From Legionella maioricensis (lineage in GTDB: Bacteria; Pseudomonadota; Gammaproteobacteria; Legionellales; Legionellaceae), in contig NZ_JAJKBJ010000015.1 of the NCBI RefSeq assembly GCF_023618015.1, positions 1-64,000 of the forward strand: 64,000 nt of DNA, in the 5' to 3' direction. Position 1 is the stretch's first letter. Each line of letters starts with the position of its first letter. This document shows, in pieces, positions 51,821-59,037 of this stretch. Under the pieces are notes generated by a model. The model saw only the letters and a program-made list of their open reading frames with translations, did no database searches and was not told the DNA's origin. The translations under genes and the position numbers were made by a program.

Positions 51821-52195
51821 TTAAGCCTCTTTTGAATATAAAGCAATAGCATTACCTTCTGAATCAAGAATAATAGCTCTATGTCCATAAGGTCCCATTT
51901 GCTCTTTAGCACTTAATATTTTACTTCCTTGCTTCTTTGCGCCTTCAATAGCTTGGTCCAATCGTCCTTCCACATTCAAATACACCAAAGAGCCGTCTTG
52001 AGATGGTTTTCTATTCTCCATGACACTAAGACAACCTGAAACGTTATCTTGGGTATGAGGCAAGAGACCAAATTCAAAGCCATGTTCGGATATTTTTTGT
52101 ACTGGAGCATCTAAAACCATTGTATAAAATTGAATTGCCCTATCCAGTTCGATAACAGGAATATCTACCCAACAAAATGTATTCATTTGACTCAT
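51821..52195 (-). CDS. VOC (glyoxalase/bleomycin-resistance) superfamily protein
   Basis: A 124-residue protein. It starts with the typical beta-alpha-beta (TFCWVDIPVIELDRAIQFYT) and has a second half-module (GSLVYLNVEGRLDQAIEGAK; YGHRAIILDSEGNAIALYS). Substrate unknown. The composite repeat array begins immediately after its stop. Confidence 0.87.
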   Translation of the reverse strand: MSQMNTFCWVDIPVIELDRAIQFYTMVLDAPVQKISEHGFEFGLLPHTQDNVSGCLSVMENRKPSQDGSLVYLNVEGRLDQAIEGAKKQGSKILSAKEQMGPYGHRAIILDSEGNAIALYSKEA

Positions 52196-52349
52196 TATAA
52201 TTCCTTAGTATTCATATTTAGAGCTGTATTATTATTTAGCATATAAAAAACAATGGCGATGATAGCTTATTATTTATAAAATGAAACATGATGTAACATT
52301 TTTCTTGCTACGACTTAAAGGAACTCTACTCATTCAGGATGAAAAAATC

Positions 52350-52751
52350 ATGGCCAATAATCAAATCGAGCTGTTTCTGCAATCCTCAGCTTTTGCTGTT
52401 GTGGGGGCGTCCTCTAACAGAGCTAAATACGGCAATAAAGTGTTACGCTGTTATCTCCAACACGGTAAAACCGTTTATCCAATCAATCCTCAAGAAGAAC
52501 TCATTGAAGGATTGCCAGTTCTACACTCCATAAGTGATTTACCAAATAATGTAGCCAGTATTTCCATTATTACCCCACCTTCAGTCACGGAAAAAATTGT
52601 AACTGAGGCAATTAAAAAAGGGATCAAAAACATTTGGATGCAACCAGGAGCAGAAAGCGATGCAGCAATTCAAAATGGCAAAAACCATGGCCTTAATATC
52701 ATTGCCGGTGGTCCCTGTATTTTAGTATTGATGGGTTATCATGAATCATGA
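52350..52751 (+). CDS. CoA-binding domain protein (YccU-like)
   Basis: A 133-residue single Rossmann-like CoA-binding domain: FAVVGASSNRAKYGNKVLRC, GKTVYPINPQ and IWMQPGAESDAAI, with the closing GGPCILV motif. It acts in the cytoplasm; the family may bind CoA or regulate acylation. The ATG at 52350, with AGGA 10 bases upstream, is where homology begins; the frame extends upstream without support. Confidence 0.88.
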   Translation: MANNQIELFLQSSAFAVVGASSNRAKYGNKVLRCYLQHGKTVYPINPQEELIEGLPVLHSISDLPNNVASISIITPPSVTEKIVTEAIKKGIKNIWMQPGAESDAAIQNGKNHGLNIIAGGPCILVLMGYHES

Positions 52752-52760
52752 GTTCTTTTG

Positions 52761-53549
52761 TTAACCCCCATCCTTTAGTAAATGAAGAAATTCATTAATT
52801 ATTTCCTGAGAGGCTTTTTTATAAATCCCTCGACGACTAATAAAATCGCCCGTGAGCTCTTGGAGATTTCGTGCCATCTCAGTGGCTTTTACGCAGACGG
52901 CTATACCGTTAACGACGATTGCGTCATCAATTAGAAAGTTTTTTTGGCGAGCAAATAAGAGCATTGGAAGCCCGCCCGCTAAAACGACTACTTCAACACC
53001 TTGCGCAATCATGGGTTTTATTTGTTGAGTAAAATCGTCAAGCATTTTTTGATAGACCGAAGCATCAGAAAAAGCAAGTTCAAAGTCTTTAACTTGTGCA
53101 GTCACCGCACGTACGGCAATAATTCTTTGTTGCAGACCATAATGACGAATCTGATTTTCATGCCAGGGAATAAACAAAGGATTAATGGTTACAAGACCAA
53201 TTTTATAACCGAGATTGCAGGCGTGAAGCATATTGGATTCACCTAAACCAATTACTGGAATATCTAAAATTGCTTTTATTTCATTAATTCCCGGTTCTTG
53301 GAAATGGCCAACAACAAAAGCATCATATCCCTGTTTTTCGGCTTGAATTGCATTACGGATAGTTTGTGTTGCACAACGAAACTCGGTGAGAGGATGCAGA
53401 TTTTTATCAGGAGGGGTTAAACCATGTACTTCAAATTGAAACCCTGGATTCGCATAATGATCCAAACAATTTTGCAAATGCTTTATGTAATTTATTTGTT
53501 CCGCTGGATCCACGAAACTTTGATACCAAATCCGTTTAGTGGCTTTCAA
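52761..53549 (-). CDS. Aspartate/glutamate/hydantoin racemase-fold protein lacking both catalytic cysteines
   Basis: A 262-residue protein with the two-lobed racemase fold: DAFVVGHFQEPGINEIKAIL and VVVLAGGLPMLLFARQK match the two catalytic loops. The cysteines normally seen there (GCF-DPG and LGC-G) are His and Gly. It is therefore unlikely to racemise by the usual two-Cys mechanism and may be a related lyase or isomerase, or an inactive member. The start is TTG, with AAGGGA about 9 bases upstream. Confidence 0.72.
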   Translation of the reverse strand: MKATKRIWYQSFVDPAEQINYIKHLQNCLDHYANPGFQFEVHGLTPPDKNLHPLTEFRCATQTIRNAIQAEKQGYDAFVVGHFQEPGINEIKAILDIPVIGLGESNMLHACNLGYKIGLVTINPLFIPWHENQIRHYGLQQRIIAVRAVTAQVKDFELAFSDASVYQKMLDDFTQQIKPMIAQGVEVVVLAGGLPMLLFARQKNFLIDDAIVVNGIAVCVKATEMARNLQELTGDFISRRGIYKKASQEIINEFLHLLKDGG

Positions 53550-53680
53550 TGTACTATTCCCTTGTCATTTAATTAAATGAATAATAATAGATTAAGACTA
53601 AATTTTCAGCCAGTTCATTCGTAAATGCAAACGAGTGGGAATAAATTATCCGATGAGGTACAGGAAGAGTTACTTAACAA

Positions 53681-53718
53681 TCTCGCGAGCGGATTGGGTT
53701 CATCAATCCACCGCGAGA
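53681..53718 (-). terminator. Large hairpin downstream of the next leftward gene
   Basis: Outer stem TCTCGCG/CGCGAGA and inner stem GGATTG/CAATCC, just beyond the 3' end of the gene at 53730. The T-run is poor, so it may be a processing or stability hairpin. Confidence 0.5.
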
Positions 53719-53729
53719 ACTCTTCTTTC

Positions 53730-54581
53730 TTACATACTTAATGCAGATTGCTGCTCTTCTTTTTCACAGTAAACCTTTGCTTCTCTAAGCGCATTTTGAG
53801 AATCATTTTTAACTTGCGCTAATACACCAGCGTCAGCCAGGTTTAAAAAGAACCCTACCTGATATCGCATCTCTGATGGCAGTATATCTATATCACTCAA
53901 GGCTGCTACCGCAACTTCACTGGAGATATTACGACCAGTATAAGTGACGGTTTTTTTGTGATTCAGCATCAGGGCATATAATTCATTAATACTTTCTTTA
54001 CTCCAATAATAGATCGTGTGATATTTATGGACTTCGTCCTTCACACCAGCTTTAGCCAGCTCTATCACTCTTTGCTTACAAGGGTGATCCGTGTCTGTCG
54101 TTATTGAAGAAGTTCCAAAGATAAATTCTTGCGTCGAAGGGCCCAAGTTCTTCTTCTGAAATATTGCCGGTATTATATAGCATGATGGTCCATGCATGGT
54201 TATGGAGTACCCTTCGCTACTCTTTTCAACGCCCCAGCGCATAGGGTTTTCGGGACATTCATTATCCGAGTCACCGTATACCGTATTTAGAAACTCAGTG
54301 ATTTCTTCCAAATTGTGCTTGTTTAATTCTTTTTTTAAATTGCATACTACGCGGTATTTGCCTGGATTTAGTCTGGAGGGAAATACATTAAAATCAAGAT
54401 TAAGTCCTATCGTTTCCTTTTTGGCCGCAATTCTAGCCATTGCATTGTTAACTTGCTTTTCGTCTAATAATGACGATGTTACAAATTGTGCTTTAACATC
54501 ATCCATATTACTAGCGTCTCGCTCTTCCCATTCAGTATCAACAAATATTTGTTTAAGATAAATTTGTAAGGATTTTCTCAT
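53730..54581 (-). CDS. Hypothetical protein, candidate Dot/Icm effector
   Basis: A 283-residue cytoplasmic-type protein of no recognised family. Mixed alpha/beta in the middle (GYSITMHGPSCYIIPAIF; VTYTGRNISSEVAVAAL). The C-terminus EKEEQQSALSM has a Glu-rich block followed by a short hydrophobic end, the pattern of Dot/Icm E-block signals. A terminator-like hairpin lies only about 24 bases before its ATG. Confidence 0.6.
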   Translation of the reverse strand: MRKSLQIYLKQIFVDTEWEERDASNMDDVKAQFVTSSLLDEKQVNNAMARIAAKKETIGLNLDFNVFPSRLNPGKYRVVCNLKKELNKHNLEEITEFLNTVYGDSDNECPENPMRWGVEKSSEGYSITMHGPSCYIIPAIFQKKNLGPSTQEFIFGTSSITTDTDHPCKQRVIELAKAGVKDEVHKYHTIYYWSKESINELYALMLNHKKTVTYTGRNISSEVAVAALSDIDILPSEMRYQVGFFLNLADAGVLAQVKNDSQNALREAKVYCEKEEQQSALSM

Positions 54582-54604
54582 TTTTAATCTCTCTGGTTAA
54601 TATG

Positions 54605-54628
54605 AAAAATGGGCCATTTTTAGCCCAT
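54605..54628 (-). terminator. Rho-independent terminator or attenuator in the leader
   Basis: Read leftward: ATGGGC, an 8-base loop, GCCCAT, then a T-run. It ends about 24 bases before the start codon at 54581, so transcripts from upstream must pass it to express that gene. Confidence 0.5.
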
Positions 54629-54877
54629 GAAGCTCCATAGTACAACAGAGTAATCAATGTTAAAACAAAAAAACGAATTAGAAAAACAAATCCATTCTAA
54701 TTCCCTGTTTTATTTCATTTTTTACACAGATTAATTACGAATAAATAAACATTTACAAGGGCCCTTATTCTGCAGAGTGCTATTTTTGTTGCACTTTCCA
54801 ATAAGAGCTGTTGATCTTTAATTTTTTTAATGATGCGATTTTGCTATGGATATAACGGGTTCTGAATTCATTACCGC
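54629..54877. other. AT-rich intergenic region
   Basis: No credible open frame and no repeat. It probably holds the promoter for the leftward effector-like gene; no clear -35/-10 pair was recognised. Confidence 0.3.
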
Positions 54878-55021
54878 TCACATCCAAAATATCCGTACCA
54901 ATACGTACAAAAGAGACATTCCCAATACTGGAATAATGACAAATCCCAAGAAAAGATGGATCTGAATTCTATTTTCAGCAGAAGCTTTGTAAAACTTTTT
55001 AAATTTTTTAAGAATGGACAT
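54878..55021 (-). CDS. Small single-pass membrane protein (47 residues)
   Basis: The frame gives a strongly basic N-terminus (MSILKKFKKFYKASAENR) and one transmembrane helix (LFLGFVIIPVLGMSLLYVLV), ending RIFWM. AAGGGG lies 9 bases before the ATG. A longer overlapping frame (54871-55059) has no such structure. Function unknown. Confidence 0.5.
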   Translation of the reverse strand: MSILKKFKKFYKASAENRIQIHLFLGFVIIPVLGMSLLYVLVRIFWM

Positions 55022-55105
55022 AAAATGGAACCCCTTACTCTCAAATATCTCTCAAACATAGTACCCTAATCTCGCAGGCCCTTCCTCTTTTATTATTCTT
55101 TACCC

Positions 55106-55122
55106 TTTAATAGTTTATTAAT
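55106..55122 (+). promoter_or_regulatory. Weak PmrA-type box
   Basis: TTTAAT (55106) and ATTAAT (55117) with an 11-bp period, 60 bases before the next start. The -10 candidate TAGAAT (55138-55143) is 15 bases away rather than 10, so support is lower. Confidence 0.3.
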
Positions 55123-55181
55123 AATTACTCATCTGTATAGAATGGAAGTGAGGCAAATATTTAATTTGGATATAACATTTT

Positions 55182-55739
55182 ATGTCTATTACTAAAAGCA
55201 GTACTCTTTTTTTCGAAAAAATGGAACATACTTATAAGAATGCAGTGTTTTCCGTTAAGCAATTAATAGAACAAGGGGAACTTACTCAAACTTCTTATTT
55301 AGAAGTCAATTTTGTATTAAAACTCATTGCCAAATTACAACTCGGTTTTGGAAAAAACAGTATTGTTACGGCGGAAATATTAGAGGAAATGCTCCAGGGT
55401 GCGTATCTTAAGTTTGAAGATAATGGTTCACTCTACAATGAGCTGATTGCAATCTTTCACTTAAATCTACGAAAACGATCCTCATCTCATGCTTCATGTG
55501 TTCAGCAATATTCTTTTTCTGGGCCGGTTGTTAAAGAAATATTGTTTGGAGTTTCTGAAAATAAAACAGGAACTAACACAACATGGGTACAATTTGAAAA
55601 GCACAATACCAACACCCCCATCAACTTAATTTTACATCTATTTGATTATGTCATGCATCAATGGACAGGAAAGAACATTGGTCCTTATGGTTCCTCGAAC
55701 TATACTGAAAGCAATCCACTTATTGTTAACACGGTGTAA
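55182..55739 (+). CDS. Hypothetical protein
   Basis: A 185-residue protein without signal peptide, mainly helical in the first half (TYKNAVFSVKQLIEQGELTQ; EILEEMLQGAYLKF). No family recognised. Possibly preceded by a PmrA-type box, so an effector role is conceivable. A DnaA-box cluster follows its 3' end. Confidence 0.55.
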   Translation: MSITKSSTLFFEKMEHTYKNAVFSVKQLIEQGELTQTSYLEVNFVLKLIAKLQLGFGKNSIVTAEILEEMLQGAYLKFEDNGSLYNELIAIFHLNLRKRSSSHASCVQQYSFSGPVVKEILFGVSENKTGTNTTWVQFEKHNTNTPINLILHLFDYVMHQWTGKNIGPYGSSNYTESNPLIVNTV

Positions 55740-55790
55740 AAGTCATAAGCATTGATAAAATCACCGTTCTATACATGAACTTTGACAGAG

Positions 55791-55940
55791 TATGCACAGA
55801 CATATCCACAGAAAATGTGGATAACTAAATAGAGCAATGAAAAATAAAGAAGCGCTTTAGGCCTGACAAGACAAGGGTTTTTATGAAAATTGCAAAAATA
55901 TTTAAGAATGAATGAGGTATAGTTCAAAAAGATATCCACA
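55791..55940. promoter_or_regulatory. Cluster of four DnaA-box-like sites
   Basis: TATGCACA (55791-55798), TATCCACA (55803-55810), TGTGGATAA (55816-55824, the complement of the consensus TTATCCACA) and TATCCACA (55933-55940). The second and third form a perfect 8-bp inverted repeat with a 5-base spacer. A strongly AT-rich stretch follows at 55980-56040. Confidence 0.6.
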
Positions 55941-55979
55941 AGGAAGGGTTTGAAAAAATGGATATCAGAAGCGCTATCT

Positions 55980-56187
55980 TAACAAAAAAATAATAAAAAA
56001 ACAGTCTTGACTTGCATTATTTTTTACTTATTTTTAAACCAATTCTTTATTAGCAATCAAATTGCTAAAACACACTCGTAAGCGTTGACGTCCTTGACGT
56101 GTTCACAGTGTATGTTAACTTCATTGATTGAAAGTGTCGATGTCTCGGCAGCCAGATTTATTGCATCAATCAAGTTTGTTTCCCCTC
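55980..56187. other. AT-rich stretch and untranslated region
   Basis: About 60 bases of nearly pure A/T runs (55980-56040), like a DNA-unwinding region, then ordinary sequence with no credible gene up to the palindromic repeat at 56188. Confidence 0.35.
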
Positions 56188-56269
56188 CTAAGTCCCACGG
56201 CTTGTCCACAGGTTCTAGGGATCTCACTCTGTGCCAGGCCTGGATCCCGCGGACAAGTCGCGGGACGTT
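56188..56269. repeat. Palindromic interspersed element, third family, copy 2
   Basis: Left arm GTCCCACGGCTTGTCCACAG; right arm CGCGGACAAGTCGCGGGACG. Same family as 14189-14270. A short open frame through it (56057-56314) is repeat-derived. Confidence 0.75.
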
Positions 56270-56339
56270 GACTTTTTGAGTCAAAAAATAATGAAAAAAC
56301 TGACGATACCTCAAACTTTACTGGCTGGCCTATGCTTCT

Positions 56340-57059
56340 TCAAACATGTTTCAATTGTTCATCAACAGCGTCTGTTACGTCCTCTATTGTTCTTGTCCTA
56401 CCATCTGTTGTGAAAAATTTATTTCCATTGTCTCCAAACTTCATATTCTCATGGAAAAGAACAAAAGGTTTCGGCTTGGCCTCTACAATATGTAGAATCT
56501 TCTGCTCCATAATAGAAGATAATTCAGGAAATGTTTCTTTAACTGAATTTAGACCATTAATAAGCTGTTCTTCAAAAAGCCCCTCTTTTTTAGGATACAA
56601 AATACGTTCCATAACATAGTGTTGATCTTTTTGGTAATTTTCAGTTTTTTCTGTTCCACTTTTAAAACGTTGGAGCTGTACTGTGCGTAATGTGGCAACA
56701 ATAATCTTAAAAAAAGCATCTTGATGTGACGCAAAAGGCTCTTCAATATGTTGTCCGGAAAGTTCATCTAATTGTTCAACGCATTTTTTTGCTGCCTGTT
56801 CCAGCTCGGTAGTCAGCTTGGTATTGGTAAGTAGTTCTTTTGTAAAGTCATTAAGCCAAAACTCATACCAAAAAGTTTTGCGGCGATTTTCTGCATCAAG
56901 GTATTGAAAACTACTCTTAAACTGAGCAATAACATCCTTTAATAAAGGCATTTTGTTCTCTAAAGAATTTAGGTGGCCAATGATATCACCAACACATTCA
57001 AAAAAAGAGCTTTTCTCATGATTAGAAGTAATAGAATATTGGATACGAAAACAAGCCAA
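56340..57059 (-). CDS. Hypothetical protein
   Basis: A 239-residue helical protein without signal peptide. Motifs: CVGDIIGHLNSLENKMPLLK, FWYEFWLNDFTKELL and EAKPKPFVLFHENMKFG. No family recognised. The C-terminus is acidic (TIEDVTDAVDEQLKHV), compatible with a translocation signal. No clear ribosome-binding site. Confidence 0.55.
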   Translation of the reverse strand: MACFRIQYSITSNHEKSSFFECVGDIIGHLNSLENKMPLLKDVIAQFKSSFQYLDAENRRKTFWYEFWLNDFTKELLTNTKLTTELEQAAKKCVEQLDELSGQHIEEPFASHQDAFFKIIVATLRTVQLQRFKSGTEKTENYQKDQHYVMERILYPKKEGLFEEQLINGLNSVKETFPELSSIMEQKILHIVEAKPKPFVLFHENMKFGDNGNKFFTTDGRTRTIEDVTDAVDEQLKHV

Positions 57060-57101
57060 TTTCGTTATTTTGATACCCTATTTTATTACACCATCGTACC
57101 A

Positions 57102-57347
57102 TCAGCGTGTGATCCAATCGCGGCTATAATAGCCTCCATCATAACCGCCAAATCCATAATCATTCATTACGTAACCAAGTCGTCCATAGCCAAGGTTATA
57201 ACTTGCATCACTCAGACCATCTGCATGTATGTCACGATATCGGTTATGGATATAATTATTATTAGAAGAATAACCGGTACCAGTAATACACCCGGTGAGA
57301 AACAGTGGGGATATCCCTATTAATAGAAACATCATTGTTTTTTTCAT
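57102..57347 (-). CDS. Small Gly/Tyr-rich lipoprotein
   Basis: An 81-residue lipoprotein precursor: MKKTMMFLLIGISPLFLTGC with lipobox LTGC. The mature chain is rich in Tyr, Gly and Asn (GYGRLGYVMNDYGFGGYDGG). The ATG at 57347 has AGGA 7 bases upstream. Paralogue of the lipoprotein at 57913-58416, with a similar leader. Function unknown. Confidence 0.7.
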   Translation of the reverse strand: MKKTMMFLLIGISPLFLTGCITGTGYSSNNNYIHNRYRDIHADGLSDASYNLGYGRLGYVMNDYGFGGYDGGYYSRDWITR

Positions 57348-57522
57348 GAACACATCCTGCGACATGATTGTATCTTAAGTATACTTCATTGCGCTCAAGA
57401 TGATGTGCTGATCACAAAATTGTTGAATTATTTACTATAGCGAAGGGTTTAGCGTAGCCCACCTTCAAACTACGCATGCTGTTCTGTTGCTTCTTTTATG
57501 GGAATTCAAATCCCGACTCTCA

Positions 57523-57741
57523 TTATAAGGCCTTCTCATTATGAGTATTTTCTTGAAAATTTCTATAAGCCTCTTCCGCTTCTTTTTGCTTTTCAACAAG
57601 AAGGCAATCCTTTTGACGCTCCACCGGATCAGCAATGTTCTCGCATCCTTTTGAAAAAATTGAAGGGGCTTTTGGTTTTGTAGTATTGTCAGCAAATCCA
57701 ACCAATGGAAGAAAGGCAAAAATAAGAGCAATTTTTTTCAT
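57523..57741 (-). CDS. Small secreted protein
   Basis: A 72-residue product with a signal peptide (MKKIALIFAFLPLVGFA, cleaved before DN). The mature part has two cysteines (SKGCENI; QKDCLLVEKQKEAEE) and a charged helix. No family recognised. It lies between two related lipoprotein genes. Confidence 0.6.
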   Translation of the reverse strand: MKKIALIFAFLPLVGFADNTTKPKAPSIFSKGCENIADPVERQKDCLLVEKQKEAEEAYRNFQENTHNEKAL

Positions 57742-57912
57742 AATTTATATAAGGCCTTATATTAATAGTGAATTAATCATACTTGATTTAATGAATAAAT
57801 AACATGAAGAGATGAATTAAGAGCGTCATTTGGGAGCGGTGTCTGCAATAGTCAATCTCGTAGGGCTGCCCTAAACAACGTTAACAGCCCTGCTCCCATC
57901 ATGACCAATTGG

Positions 57913-58416
57913 TTATCGGTTATATATTGTAACACTCTTGTTCCATCGGCCCCCGTCATACCATCCCTCAACTCCATTATGCCGTCGGGTAGTACTAGCA
58001 TTCCATTTATCAACCACGACATGTCGCCATGTAACGCTTTTTGAAACCCAGGTCCTAGTATAGGTCTGTCCAACATGATGATAGTCATTATAATCAAGAG
58101 ATTTATTTTCACCACTTCCATAGGCTAAATTATAATTGTAATTGGTATTTCCATAATCATGCGCATAATCACAATTTCCATAATTGCAATTCGCGTAATC
58201 GCCGTTCCCATAATCACCAGGCCCGTAATTAAGGCCATAGCCCTTGCCAAAATCAAGCCCATAACTAACCGGCCCAGAGTTACCATAGGAACGGCTTGCT
58301 TTTTTATAAGAATAATCAGTATTATAGCCGTAGGAATAGGAGCTTCTCTGAGTAACACAGCCAATCATAAATGTTGCAGGCACCAAGATTAACACAGCTA
58401 TAATTGTTTTTCTCAT
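57913..58416 (-). CDS. Tyr/Asn/Gly-rich lipoprotein
   Basis: A 167-residue precursor: MRKTIIAVLILVPATFMIGC with lipobox MIGC. The mature chain starts with Tyr/Ser-rich sequence and imperfect Y-G-N-x-D-Y repeats (GNGDYANCNYGNCDYA). It ends in a Trp-rich segment (TWVSKSVTWRHVVVDKWN). ATG at 58416. Related to the lipoprotein at 57102. Function unknown; possibly a surface protein. Confidence 0.65.
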   Translation of the reverse strand: MRKTIIAVLILVPATFMIGCVTQRSSYSYGYNTDYSYKKASRSYGNSGPVSYGLDFGKGYGLNYGPGDYGNGDYANCNYGNCDYAHDYGNTNYNYNLAYGSGENKSLDYNDYHHVGQTYTRTWVSKSVTWRHVVVDKWNASTTRRHNGVEGWYDGGRWNKSVTIYNR

Positions 58417-58570
58417 GATTACGTCCTTGCACATTAATGTATACTAATTATACTATACGAACAATAATTAATCACCTTTAACCATCCTGATTCTATTTCC
58501 TTGCTTCATAAAAAATAATTTATCTGTATGATTCTAATTGGAAAATGGAACATCAAATGGAGAACAGACC

Positions 58571-59020
58571 ATGGGCTATCAACGGATTATGGTAGCGGTT
58601 GATGGGAGCGATACGTCAAGGCTGGCAGTGCAAGAAGCCATTCAAATGGCTAAAAGCATGCGTTCAAACCTTCAGATTATTAATGTGGTTGATGAAAATT
58701 TTATCAGCTACTGTGATATTTTTACTGTGTACGATCAATTGATTTCCTCCTGTAAGGAGCAGGGACAAAATATTTTAAACACCATGGGAGAGTTAGTTCG
58801 CAAATCAAAAATAACTTGTGAATGCCGTCTGATTGAGCTTAAATTATATGAAGGAAGAATTGCAGAAAAAATTGCAGCTGAAGCAGAAGCATGGCCTGCT
58901 GACTTATTAATTATAGGAACGCATGGAAGACGTGGATTTAGTCATTTATTTTTAGGCAGTGTAGCCGAGGATATTATCCGTATTGCTTCAATGCCGGTGC
59001 TGCTTGTGCGTGGTAAATAA
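58571..59020 (+). CDS. Universal stress protein (UspA family)
   Basis: A 149-residue protein with the ATP-binding type motif G-x2-G-x9-G-S (GTHGRRGFSHLFLGS) and the N-terminal YQRIMVAVDGSDTS. It probably binds ATP and acts in stress or starvation tolerance. The ATG at 58571 is preferred because GGAG lies about 9 bases upstream and the conserved MxxxRIMVAVD begins there. Stand-alone gene. Confidence 0.9.
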   Translation: MGYQRIMVAVDGSDTSRLAVQEAIQMAKSMRSNLQIINVVDENFISYCDIFTVYDQLISSCKEQGQNILNTMGELVRKSKITCECRLIELKLYEGRIAEKIAAEAEAWPADLLIIGTHGRRGFSHLFLGSVAEDIIRIASMPVLLVRGK

Positions 59021-59037
59021 AACTTAAAATAAGTTTT
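59019..59037. terminator. Small hairpin between convergent genes
   Basis: AAAACTTA/TAAGTTTT with a 3-base loop directly after the universal stress protein gene, overlapping the stop of the convergent channel gene. The A/T ends can act in both directions, but the stem is weak. Confidence 0.4.

Noticed and set aside
51147-51849. Long open frames through the repeat array (up to 224 codons)
   Set aside because: They consist of translations of the 19-bp repeats (periodic SSLPRHLEPT-like peptides), with no ribosome-binding site or independent support.
54871-55059. 62-codon frame
   Set aside because: It overlaps the more convincing 47-residue membrane protein in another frame and lacks a ribosome-binding site.
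56057-56314. 85-codon frame on the minus strand
   Set aside because: Most of it is a translation of the palindromic element at 56188-56269.
57852-58392. Several frames opposite or overlapping the Tyr-rich lipoprotein
   Set aside because: Ile/Met-rich shadows of the repetitive coding sequence.
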